The translations under genes and the position numbers were made by a program. The notes beneath the pieces were generated by a model, which was given only the letters and a program-made list of their open reading frames with translations, had not been told where the DNA came from and ran no database searches. Below are positions 1-6,701 of a stretch of 64,000 nt of DNA, one piece after another. How positions within the stretch are numbered: the stretch's first letter is position 1; every line of letters begins with the position of its first letter. Source of the stretch: Galaxea fascicularis (taxonomy: Eukaryota; Cnidaria; Anthozoa; Scleractinia; Euphylliidae); assembly GCA_948470475.1 (NCBI GenBank), contig OX419337.1, positions 22,729,932 through 22,793,931 on the forward strand, written 5' to 3'.

Positions 1-870
1 GGACACGCCGTCCTCCCGGACACGTTTTTTCGCCACAAACCAATCCCGGTTCAAGATGAAACGGTACCGGGCATGATTGCGAAAACCAAAGAAAGGACCC
101 GCATTGGAGGTGTAATAGATGGGTCCCCTCAAATCGGCGGTCCTTTCCGACGAGATGTACGGTGCCGTGCCTACGGCATTATTGTATTTGGGGTAGAGGA
201 TCACATGAGGTCCGTAATGCCATTCGTTGACCGGATCCCCGTCAAACCACGACACGCAGCCGATGAGTTCCCCAAACTTCTTATCCACACTCAATTCGAG
301 TTGAAGGTCGTCGTCGGTGCCAGACCAGTCGACCTCCATGTATTCCTCACCGACATTCCATTTCAACAAGGGGTAACCTCGTACCCCCGTGTCTCGTCCA
401 CCCTGCAATTTGGTTCGTCGCAGTGTGTACTCCTTGCCCTGACCGTGTTCATAGAACACCTCGAAAATGTTGCGTTCCAACAGCTCTTTTAATCGTCTCA
501 TGAAGGTCGCACCATCGTTGACCGAGTCGTAATACATGACTTCACCCATCGTCACCCACGCCGTTCGTCGATAGACGGGAGTGTTCCCTTTGTAGAGACA
601 TATCTGGGCACTGATCAGGTTACTATTCCCGGGAATTTTTTCCAACAAGGCGGCTCTATCCAATTTCGCGGGCACCGCCGGTCGCGGTACGGTGATGGAA
701 CTCAAGGCCACTTGCCACCCGCTGCCGGGCAGACGCAACCGGTACGGTAACTTGATCTTGTAATCGTTGTTTCGATTGGTGTCGTCGAACTGAGCGCCCC
801 CTCCATTGCTGGGAAGCGTCAAGTAAAGACTTTCAAACTCTTCTCCTCCTTCTCCTCTTCCTTGAGGCAT
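1..870 (-). CDS. TLPSN-motif element protein, possible virion component (5' part, runs off window)
   Basis: An uninterrupted 290-codon frame runs from ATG at 870-868 to base 1 with no stop, so only the N-terminal part is here. After a short Gly/Glu-rich leader (MPQGRGEGGEEFES) comes LYLTLPSN, then YKIKLPYRLRLPGSGWQVAL at about residues 36-55. I recognise this N-terminal layout (a TLPSN motif, then an L-P...L..W.VAL.SI stretch) from uncharacterised proteins of invertebrate Polinton-like elements. A structural or virion role is an inference from that setting, not from a catalytic motif. The later part is rich in aromatics and Gly, as in a beta-rich protein, and no membrane segment is seen. The start codon lies inside the integrase 3' end (38-nt overlap, different frame), typical of compact viral layouts. 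The opposite strand has a 139-codon open frame that is only a shadow. Confidence 0.7.
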   Translation of the reverse strand, partial: MPQGRGEGGEEFESLYLTLPSNGGGAQFDDTNRNNDYKIKLPYRLRLPGSGWQVALSSITVPRPAVPAKLDRAALLEKIPGNSNLISAQICLYKGNTPVYRRTAWVTMGEVMYYDSVNDGATFMRRLKELLERNIFEVFYEHGQGKEYTLRRTKLQGGRDTGVRGYPLLKWNVGEEYMEVDWSGTDDDLQLELSVDKKFGELIGCVSWFDGDPVNEWHYGPHVILYPKYNNAVGTAPYISSERTADLRGPIYYTSNAGPFFGFRNHARYRFILNRDWFVAKKRVREDGVS

Positions 871-1897
871 CGTCGATCCAACTGTTGTACTTGGCAGGCC
901 ACCCTTTCCAACTGACGAGCATCCGACCGGGTCTGCGTTTTAATACCTTGTCCACACGCCACAACGTCTTCTCGTCCACGATCACTTTTTGCAAATCTTG
1001 TTCGTAAAACGTCCCTCGTAACGGGGTACCGTCCATTTCTTCCACGCGGTAAGTGGTCACCGGACCGGGCACGACCCGCGACACCACAAACACTTCTTCC
1101 GTCCATTGAGGCAGATAACCTTTCTTGAAAGTTCGTACCCTCTTGCTCAACCGAACCTGATTGCCCACCTTGAACTTGGCTTTGGACGGTTTACCCAGTC
1201 GTTTGCCGTACAAGGTTTGCCACACTTGGGCTTCGTTGATCTCCGTGACGTCTCGGGGTGCCATGCCGATGCTATGGTGCACGTCCGCATTGTACGCTTT
1301 CACCAAAGCCGGTAGTACGTCCAGGTACGTCAAGGTATTGGCGGCCGTAAAATAGCGGTACATCCGTCCCTTCAACGTGCGATTGAACCGTTCCACCACA
1401 CTGGCTTTGGCATCGCCGTGCGTCGAAAAATGTTCGATGCCTTTCTCTTTCAACCAGGTCTGCACCTTGGTGTTGTAAAACTCTTTACCCTTGTCCGTTT
1501 GTAAACGCCGAGGTTTACGTCCGCTGGTCTTGAGAATGTTCTGAAACGCTTTCACCACTTCCTCTCCGGTCTTTTTCTTCAAAGGACGGACCCAGGCAAA
1601 TTTGGACAAGACGTCGACGACCGTCAAGAGGTACCGCGTGCCTTTATTCCATTTGGCGGTGGTTTGCATTTCCACCAGATCCGCCACCCATTGTTCGTCT
1701 TTCTCGAAGACCAAGACGGGTAACGTGGCAAACCGACGTCGGATGGGTCGGTGTAGAGTAAACGCCAATTCTCTTTCTAAACGGCGTCGTGCTTCCGGCA
1801 GAGTTATTCGGTGGGTCTTGGCGTACCGGACCAATCCGCCCAAAGCTCCGGGCACACTCGGATCAGTGTACGTTTGAGACTTTCCCATCCCCACCAC
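833..1897 (-). CDS. Polinton-type DDE integrase with C-terminal chromodomain
   Basis: This 354-residue protein would join element DNA to the host chromosome by strand transfer in the nucleus. An N-terminal region has TYTDPSVPGALGGL followed by AFTLHRPIRRRF at about residues 46-57, the usual lead-in of Polinton integrases. The catalytic core shows D73 (in WVADLVEM), D135 (in LQTDKGKEF) and E169 (in KASVVERFNRTLKGRMY), so all three DDE residues are present, with 33 residues between the second Asp and the Glu. An SH3-like region with VGNQVRLSK lies near 244-252. A chromodomain, WRVDKVLKRR...LVSWKGWPAKYNSWID, occupies about 313-342, and the protein ends in a basic RKRRRRRR tail. Length and domain order fit a complete, probably active enzyme. 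Starts at 1897 or 1888 (Met4) are both possible. It overlaps the small upstream ORF by 94 nt and the downstream gene by 38 nt. Confidence 0.93.
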   Translation of the reverse strand: MVGMGKSQTYTDPSVPGALGGLVRYAKTHRITLPEARRRLERELAFTLHRPIRRRFATLPVLVFEKDEQWVADLVEMQTTAKWNKGTRYLLTVVDVLSKFAWVRPLKKKTGEEVVKAFQNILKTSGRKPRRLQTDKGKEFYNTKVQTWLKEKGIEHFSTHGDAKASVVERFNRTLKGRMYRYFTAANTLTYLDVLPALVKAYNADVHHSIGMAPRDVTEINEAQVWQTLYGKRLGKPSKAKFKVGNQVRLSKRVRTFKKGYLPQWTEEVFVVSRVVPGPVTTYRVEEMDGTPLRGTFYEQDLQKVIVDEKTLWRVDKVLKRRPGRMLVSWKGWPAKYNSWIDDASRKRRRRRRV

Positions 1898-2181
1898 AGG
1901 ATCAATCGTTTGACAGAGGGAATGCGTTCCTCGTGTATTTTATGCGTGTGACGCCAGTAAAATTCACCGTCTTCGGTCCCAAACGAGCGTCTCAACCATT
2001 CCACGAACACGGCATAATGACCCACGTGAAACTCGGGCGCCTCCACCACTTCTCGCCAGAGGTCCATCACCTCTGCTAACCCGTCGATGGCATCGTCAAA
2101 GGGAAGGGACTCTTTACCCACCCACCGTCGACACACCCAACTGGTCATGAGCCAGCGACTACGCCACCCCCAACAACTCAT
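1804..2181 (-). CDS. Small Trp-rich protein of unknown function
   Basis: A 125-codon minus-strand frame fills the gap between the zinc-finger gene and the integrase and overlaps the integrase start by 94 nt in another frame. I do not recognise it. About 13 of 125 residues are Trp, several near the N-terminus (MSCWGWRSRWLMTSWVCRRW). The middle, roughly residues 27-66, looks helical and acidic-to-mixed (DDAIDGLAEVMDLWREVVE), followed by a basic HTHKIHEERIPSVKRL segment. There is no signal peptide or zinc motif. Met12 is an alternative start. It could be a real accessory protein, an upstream exon or leader of the integrase transcript, or chance open sequence; the high Trp content is a reason for caution. 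It is the only long minus-strand frame in this gap, which favours a real gene. Confidence 0.42.
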   Translation of the reverse strand: MSCWGWRSRWLMTSWVCRRWVGKESLPFDDAIDGLAEVMDLWREVVEAPEFHVGHYAVFVEWLRRSFGTEDGEFYWRHTHKIHEERIPSVKRLILWWGWESLKRTLIRVCPELWADWSGTPRPTE

Positions 2182-2210
2182 GACACCACACAGGTTTGGT
2201 TACAAATGAT

Positions 2211-2216
2211 TTTATT
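2211..2216 (-). terminator. AATAAA polyadenylation signal
   Basis: The plus strand reads TTTATT, which is AATAAA on the minus strand, about 105 nt downstream of the zinc-finger gene stop and about 30 nt before the small ORF's ATG. Position and orientation fit 3' end formation of the 3338-2322 transcript. The surrounding 2182-2321 gap contains no other clear signal. If used, the integrase-side genes would need a separate promoter or read-through. Confidence 0.5.
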
Positions 2217-2321
2217 GAGTGCCATCTACAGGTTATGTACAATTTTTTTTCATTTAGCGTCCATGTGCGTCAAGGCATACCGATGCAAGTCCTCGCGGGT
2301 CACACCGGTCCGATGCATCTC

Positions 2322-3338
2322 TCACTGAACACGTTTTTCCTCCTCGCCCAACCCTGCCAGGTACATCTCCTCTTCCAGATATTTCTCGCGTCGTACGCGT
2401 TCTTTGTCTTCTTCCACCCGTTCTCTGGGGGTGGGGTCTTGGCTGGCATGCATCCCTGGGTAGCAGTCACAGTCGGTCTGTTTCTGGGTTGTTTTCCGCT
2501 GACCTGACCACCCGTCCGACCGAGGGGGTGGCGCCGCATGCATCCGGGCGTAGGGGTGATAGTGTCCCTCGTGGCGTATCTTTTTGGTTTGTGGAGGTGT
2601 TGGCAGGGAGGGTTCCATTCGCCTCCGTTTCTCGCCTTGGGCTTTCACTTTCTGCCACATGGTGAGAGCGCTGTCCCTCGATCTACTTTCCGGTACGTAC
2701 CGAGGACGTACGGGACGGGCATATTGACGGGCCAGGATCTGTCGTCTCCGCGTTTGGCCCGGGAAACTGGTACTGGCTCGATATTCGCCTGGAGGGGTAT
2801 CGGCCCACTGGAAAAAGTCACAGGTATTGTCGCGACAGGTCAGGAATAGACGTCCTTCATTCCCTCGTTGGGACGTGCGACAGAGTACCCACTTGTAGGG
2901 GCGTCGGCAATCACAGGTGAAGGGACCCCTCTTGATCTCCGGACAGACTTGTGCCTCCCAAGCCTCACACAACTCCTGACATTGACGGGCGTCTAACCAG
3001 ACTGGACAACCGCGTTCTCCACACACGTAGTATTCCCAACCTTTGGCTTCCGAGATGCGGAACTCCAAAGGGAAAGCGTGAATGGGGCACGTGTACTGGA
3101 CCGGTCGGGACGGAGAGGGAGGAATACCACCGGGATATTCGCCAGGTCCTAAGGGCGCGTCTCCTTCCTCGAGCACCTCGGTCTGGTAGTCCGGTAGCGG
3201 TTCCGACAATTCCTTCATGGTGGCATCATCGATAGCTTCCAACTGAGCTTGTCCTTCCAACTCCAACGCACACTCCTCGGCCGCTTGTCTGACAATGTCT
3301 ACACCTTCCATCTTTCGTCTTCTTCTTCTTCGTGCCAT
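2322..3338 (-). CDS. Zinc-binding protein with CxxH/C4C site and GRF-type zinc finger
   Basis: 338 residues. The N-terminus is a basic run (MARRRRRRK) that may act as a nuclear signal, followed by an acidic, Pro-rich stretch to about residue 80. A first putative zinc site is C84-x2-H87 with C106-x4-C111. A GRF-type zinc finger follows: C142-x-C144, then EGRLFLTC (C168) and C173-DFFQWAD, the C-x-C...GR-x-F-x2-C...C-x-FFQW pattern that binds single-stranded nucleic acid in other proteins. Residues 193-290 are basic and low-complexity. The end (about 303-338) is charged and probably coiled coil. A nucleic-acid-binding role in replication or packaging is inferred; no catalytic domain is seen. I recall similar two-zinc-site proteins in animal Polinton-like elements. 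A second in-frame Met at residue 10 is an alternative start. Transcription should come from the TATAAAA box 41 bp upstream, inside the shared divergent promoter. Confidence 0.8.
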   Translation of the reverse strand: MARRRRRRKMEGVDIVRQAAEECALELEGQAQLEAIDDATMKELSEPLPDYQTEVLEEGDAPLGPGEYPGGIPPSPSRPVQYTCPIHAFPLEFRISEAKGWEYYVCGERGCPVWLDARQCQELCEAWEAQVCPEIKRGPFTCDCRRPYKWVLCRTSQRGNEGRLFLTCRDNTCDFFQWADTPPGEYRASTSFPGQTRRRQILARQYARPVRPRYVPESRSRDSALTMWQKVKAQGEKRRRMEPSLPTPPQTKKIRHEGHYHPYARMHAAPPPRSDGWSGQRKTTQKQTDCDCYPGMHASQDPTPRERVEEDKERVRREKYLEEEMYLAGLGEEEKRVQ

Positions 3339-3372
3339 GCGAGTGTGATCTAGGTGTCTCTGGTGCAGCGCA

Positions 3373-3379
3373 TTTTATA
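3373..3379 (-). promoter_or_regulatory. TATA box (TATAAAA) for the zinc-finger gene
   Basis: The minus strand reads GGGTATAAAATGCGC, an excellent TATA box. The ATG lies 41 bp downstream, so initiation about 30 bp from the box would leave a leader of only about 10 nt. Such a short leader could allow some scanning past Met1 to Met10. The nearest CCAAT repeat is 24 bp upstream of the box. Confidence 0.75.
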
Positions 3380-3402
3380 CCCACCGAACGGATCGAAACC
3401 CA

Positions 3403-3506
3403 CCAATCACGACGCTCCACGTCGTCGGACCAATCACGATGCTCCACGTCGGACCAATCACGACGCTCCACGTCGGACCAATCACGACGCTCCACGTCGG
3501 ACCAAT
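3403..3506. promoter_or_regulatory. Tandem ERSE-like repeats (four CCAAT-N9-CCACG) plus a fifth CCAAT
   Basis: CCAAT boxes start at 3403, 3430, 3454, 3478 and 3502; the last four are spaced exactly 24 bp, and the first interval is 27 bp because of an extra GTC. In the first four copies CCAAT is followed after exactly nine bases by CCACG (3403-3421, 3430-3448, 3454-3472, 3478-3496). This is the mammalian ERSE consensus, where NF-Y binds CCAAT and ATF6 or XBP1 binds CCACG. The base before each box gives RRCCAATCA or similar, good for NF-Y. CCACGTC also reads GACGTGG on the other strand, 7 of 8 bases of the UPRE TGACGTGG. The fifth copy has only CCAAT. Sequence match is direct; use in this host is inferred. 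Confidence 0.72.
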
Positions 3507-3528
3507 CACAGACCTCTCTCGCCTCCTA

Positions 3529-3535
3529 CATAAGA
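3529..3535 (+). promoter_or_regulatory. Weak TATA-like box (CATAAGA) for the plus-strand gene
   Basis: CATAAGA lies 46 bp upstream of the ATG at 3575 and 27 bp after the fifth CCAAT. It is a non-canonical TATA, but position suits initiation near 3558-3562. No better TATA is visible on the plus strand in the spacer. Confidence 0.4.
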
Positions 3536-3574
3536 ACCTTTCTCTCCCACAACAGATCTCATTTCATCATCATC

Positions 3575-4081
3575 ATGACCGTTCAAATCATCACGGGAGG
3601 ATGCAAGGGTACGGATGCGACCGCCATGTATTGGGCCGATCGCTACCACATTCCTTTCCGTTGCATCCTACCTTCTTTTCACAGCATGCAGTACGATTTG
3701 CGAGACGATCCGTTCGCACCCTGGCACATTGGCATGGGTGTATCGACGGGCATCCACCTCTTCCGACGACGCGAGCATGTCAACGACACTCTGTTTTCCG
3801 TCCTTCTTCCTTTGACCGACCACCAATCGTTGAGGGATCGTTTTGAAGTGGCACCCGAAGTAGATGTCGAGGCAGCCGCAGCCTGTCGCGAGTTGAACAC
3901 CAATTTCGACCAATACTACATCTCTTCTCGCAGGTACCTACAGAGAGACCATAGAACAATCCACAAGAACAATCCAACAAAATCCTCATTTTCAAACAGA
4001 AATTACAAGATCAATATTGAAACAATGGTATTTGAATTTTGCTCGATTTTGCCCATTGACCAATTTCTATTGTTTCAATGA
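3575..4081 (+). pseudogene. Truncated SLOG-like gene fused in frame to satellite sequence
   Basis: From ATG at 3575 the frame begins MTVQIITGGCKGTDATAMYW. The GG-x-K/R-G-x-D pattern after a hydrophobic strand (VQIITGG, then GTDATAMYWADRYHIPF) is the nucleotide-binding signature of the SLOG/DprA-LOG superfamily, so residues 1-35 look like its first beta-alpha unit. Residues 36-120 (H-rich, ending in FDQYYISSRR) I do not recognise. From about residue 126-131 the translation is satellite DNA (starting KNNPTKSSFS) and stops at 4081, so the true C-terminus is missing. The frame is open further upstream to 3332, but that part is the promoter repeat and minus-strand gene; the ATG after the CATAAGA box is the sensible start. 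In prokaryotes SLOG proteins bind nucleotide-derived ligands or act in conflict systems; its job here is unknown. Confidence 0.55.
3953..3976. repeat. Polinton-satellite junction with short direct repeat
   Basis: AGAACAATCCA occurs at 3953-3963 and again at 3966-3976, a 13-bp-period duplication. The second copy is the variable part of the satellite monomer (compare AAGAACAATCCACC near 63507), so the join falls between about 3950 and 3965 and the duplication is probably a scar of joining or replication slippage. Confidence 0.6.
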
Positions 4082-4492
4082 TCATAGGCGGTTTTCTCGG
4101 TTAATATAAGAGCTCTAGCGTTGTAACTTGGACTACATGTTTATCTCATTGCCTTCTTTATAGCCAGCAAGAAAAATCTACCAAAATCTTCATTTTCAAA
4201 CAGAAATTACCACATCAATATTGAAACAATAGTATTTGAATTTGGTCGATTTTGCCCATTGACCAATTTCTATTGTTTCAATAATCATAGGCGATTTTCT
4301 CGGTTAATATAAGAGCTCTAGCGTTGTAACTTGGACTACATGTTTATCTCATTGCCTTCTTTATAGCGAGCAAGAACAATCTACCAAAATCTTCATTTTC
4401 AAACAGAAATTATCAGATCAATATTGAAACAAGGGTATTTGAATTTTGCTCGATTTTGCCCATTGACCAATTTCTATTGTTTCAATAATCAT

Positions 4493-4503
4493 AGGCGATA
4501 TAG
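4493..4503 (+). repeat. Truncated monomer junction (about 79-bp deletion)
   Basis: AGGCGA is joined directly to TATAGCGAGC, removing the part from TTTTCTCGG through CCTTCTT, including the TATAAG motif. A second, about 22-bp deletion follows at about 4623 (AATAATATAAGAGC). Both are copied at 7523 and 7653 by the 3030-bp duplication. Confidence 0.85.
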
Positions 4504-6530
4504 CGAGCAAGAACAATCTACCAAAATCTTCATTTTCAAACAGAAATTACCAGATCAATATTGAAACAATGATATTTTAATTTTGCTCGATTTTGCCCAT
4601 TGACCAATTTCTATTGTTTCAATAATATAAGAGCTCTAGCGTTGTAACTTGGACTACATGTTTATCTCATTGCCTTCTTTATAGCCAGCAAGAAAAATCT
4701 ACCAAAATCTTCATTTTCAAACAGAAATTACCACCTCAATATTGAAACAATAGTATTTGAATTTGGTCGATTTTGCCCATTGACCAATTTCTATTGTTTC
4801 AATAATCATAGGCGATTTTCTCGGTTAATATAAGAGCTCTAGCGTTGTAACTTGGACTACATGTTTATCTCATTGCCTTCTCTATAGCCAGCACGAAAAA
4901 TCCACCAAAATCCTCATTTTCAAACAGAAATTATCAGATCAATATTGAAACAAGGGTATTTGAATTTTGCTCGATTTTGCCCATTGACCAATTTCTATTG
5001 TTTCAATAATCATAGGCGATTTTCTCGGTTAATATAAGAGCTCTAGCGTTGTAACTTGGACTACATGTTTATCTCATCGCCTTCTTTATAGCCAGCAAGA
5101 ACAATCTACCAAAATCCTCATTTTCCAACAGAAATTACCAGATCAATATTGAAACAATGATATTTGAATTTTGCTCGATTTTGCCCATTGACCAATTTCT
5201 ATTGTTTCAATAATCATAGGCGATTTTCTCGGTTAATATAAGAGCTCTAGCGTTGTAACTTGGACTACATGTTTATCTCATTGCCTTCTTTATAGCCAGC
5301 AAGAAAAATCCACCAAAATCCTCATTTTCAAACAGAAATTATCAGATCAATATTGAAACAAGGGTATTTGAATTTTGCTCGATTTTGCCCATTGACCAAT
5401 TTCTATTGTTTCAATAATCATAGGCGATTTTCTCGGTTAATATAAGAGCTCTAGCGTTGTAACTTGGACTACATGTTTATCTCATCGCCTTCTTTATAGC
5501 CAGCAAGAACAATCTACCAAAATCCTCATTTTCCAACAGAAATTACCAGATCAATATTGAAACAATGATATTTGAATTTTGCTCAATTTTGCCCATTGAC
5601 CAATTTCTATTGTTTCAATAATCATAGGCGATTTTCTCGGTTAATATAAGAGCTCTAGCGTTGTAACTTGGACTACATGTTTATCTCATTGCCTTCTTTA
5701 TAGCCAGCAAGAAAAATCCACCAAAATCCTCATTTTCAAACAGAAATTACCAGATCAATATTGAAACAATGGTATTTGAATTTTGCTCGATTTTGCCCAT
5801 TAACCAATTTCTATTGTTTTAATGATCATAGGAGATTTCTTTGGTTAATATAAGAGCTCTAGCGTTGTAACTTGGACTACATGTTTATCTCATTGCCTTC
5901 TTTATAGCCACCAAGAAAAATCCAACAAAATCCTCATTTTCAAACAGAAATAACTAGATCAATATTGAAACAATGGTATTTGAATTTTGCTCGATTTTGC
6001 CCATTGACCAATTTCTATTGTTTCAATAATCATAGGCGATTTTCTCGGTTAATATAAGAGCTCTACCGTTGTAACTTGGACTACATCTTTATCTCATTGC
6101 CTTCTTTATAGCGAGCAAGAAAAATCCACCAAAATCCTCATTTTCAAACAGAAATTATCAGATCAATATTGAAACAATGGTATTTGAATTTTGCTCGATT
6201 TTGCCCATTGACCAATTTCTATTGTTTGAATGATCATAGGCGATTTTCTCGGTTAATATAAGAGCTCTAGCGTTGTAACTTGGACTACATGTTTATCTCA
6301 TTGCCTTCTTTAAAGCCAGCAAGAAAAATCTACCAAAATCCTCATTTTCAAACAGAAATTACCAGATCAATATTGAAACAATGGTATTTGACTTTTGCTC
6401 GATTTTGCCCATTGACCAATTTCTATTGTTTCAATAATCATAGGCGATTTTCTCGGTTAATATAAGAGCTCTAGCGTTGTAACTTGGACTACATGTTTAT
6501 CTCATTGCCTTCTTTATAGCCAGCAAGAAA

Positions 6531-6701
6531 AATCATTAAAACAATGGTTTTTGAATTTTGCTCGATTTTTCCCATTGACCAATTTATATTGTTTCAATAA
6601 TCCTAGGCGATTTTCTTGGTTTATATAAGAGCTCTAGCGTTGTAACTTGGACTACATGTTTATCTCATTGCCTTCTTTATAGCCAGCAAGAAAAAACCGT
6701 A
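6531..6701 (+). repeat. Two adjacent truncated monomers
   Basis: At about 6531 AATC is joined to ATTAAAACAATGG (about 41 bp lost). At 6691 AAAAAACCGTAATCTTAGG replaces about 90 bp between the A-tract region and AATCATAGG. The first recurs about 9561 and 10948, the second at 11108. Confidence 0.85.

Larger units (their letters stand above)
3339..3574. promoter_or_regulatory. Divergent (bidirectional) promoter region
   Basis: A 236-bp spacer separates the ATG codons of two divergent genes. Reading left to right it holds the short leader of the minus gene, a minus-strand TATAAAA box (3373-3379), five CCAAT-containing 24-bp repeats (3403-3506), a plus-strand CATAAGA (3529-3535) and the plus leader. 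The repeats are shared by both genes, suggesting co-regulation. Both inferred 5' leaders are short (about 10 nt on the minus side and 15 nt on the plus side, assuming initiation about 30 bp from each TATA-like box). Confidence 0.7.
1..3964. mobile_element. Partial Polinton/Maverick-type (adintovirus-like) element
   Basis: The block contains a chromodomain-bearing DDE integrase, a GRF-type zinc-finger protein and a TLPSN-type protein, all packed on the minus strand, plus a divergent plus-strand gene. The integrase plus chromodomain together with virus-like packing is the hallmark of Polinton/Maverick elements, including those described as adintoviruses. The reading frames are long and undisturbed, so the copy looks recent apart from its right edge, which stops abruptly in satellite DNA inside the plus-strand gene. 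No terminal inverted repeat is visible. PolB, ATPase, protease and major capsid genes are not in the window. Base composition is clearly GC-richer than the satellite. Assignment to the superfamily rests mainly on the integrase; the finer lineage is not determined. Confidence 0.8.

Noticed and set aside
73..492. 139-codon plus-strand open frame
   Set aside because: It lies opposite the uninterrupted 290-codon minus-strand frame, which has a recognisable N-terminus and overlaps the integrase in viral style.
819..1106. 95-codon minus-strand frame inside the integrase end
   Set aside because: An alternative frame within the chromodomain region of the clear integrase.
2196..2849. Plus-strand open frames opposite the zinc-finger gene
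   Set aside because: They are antisense to a protein with ordered zinc ligands; composition looks like a shadow frame.
3226..3495. Minus-strand 89-codon frame with repeated RRDWSDVE-type residues
   Set aside because: It is a translation of the ERSE-like 24-bp repeat (a multiple of three, hence periodic) and overlaps the TATA box.
3332..3574. N-terminal extension of the plus-strand gene from 3332
   Set aside because: The extension would translate the 24-bp promoter repeats and overlap the start of the minus-strand gene; the ATG at 3575 lies after a TATA-like box and begins the SLOG-like motif.
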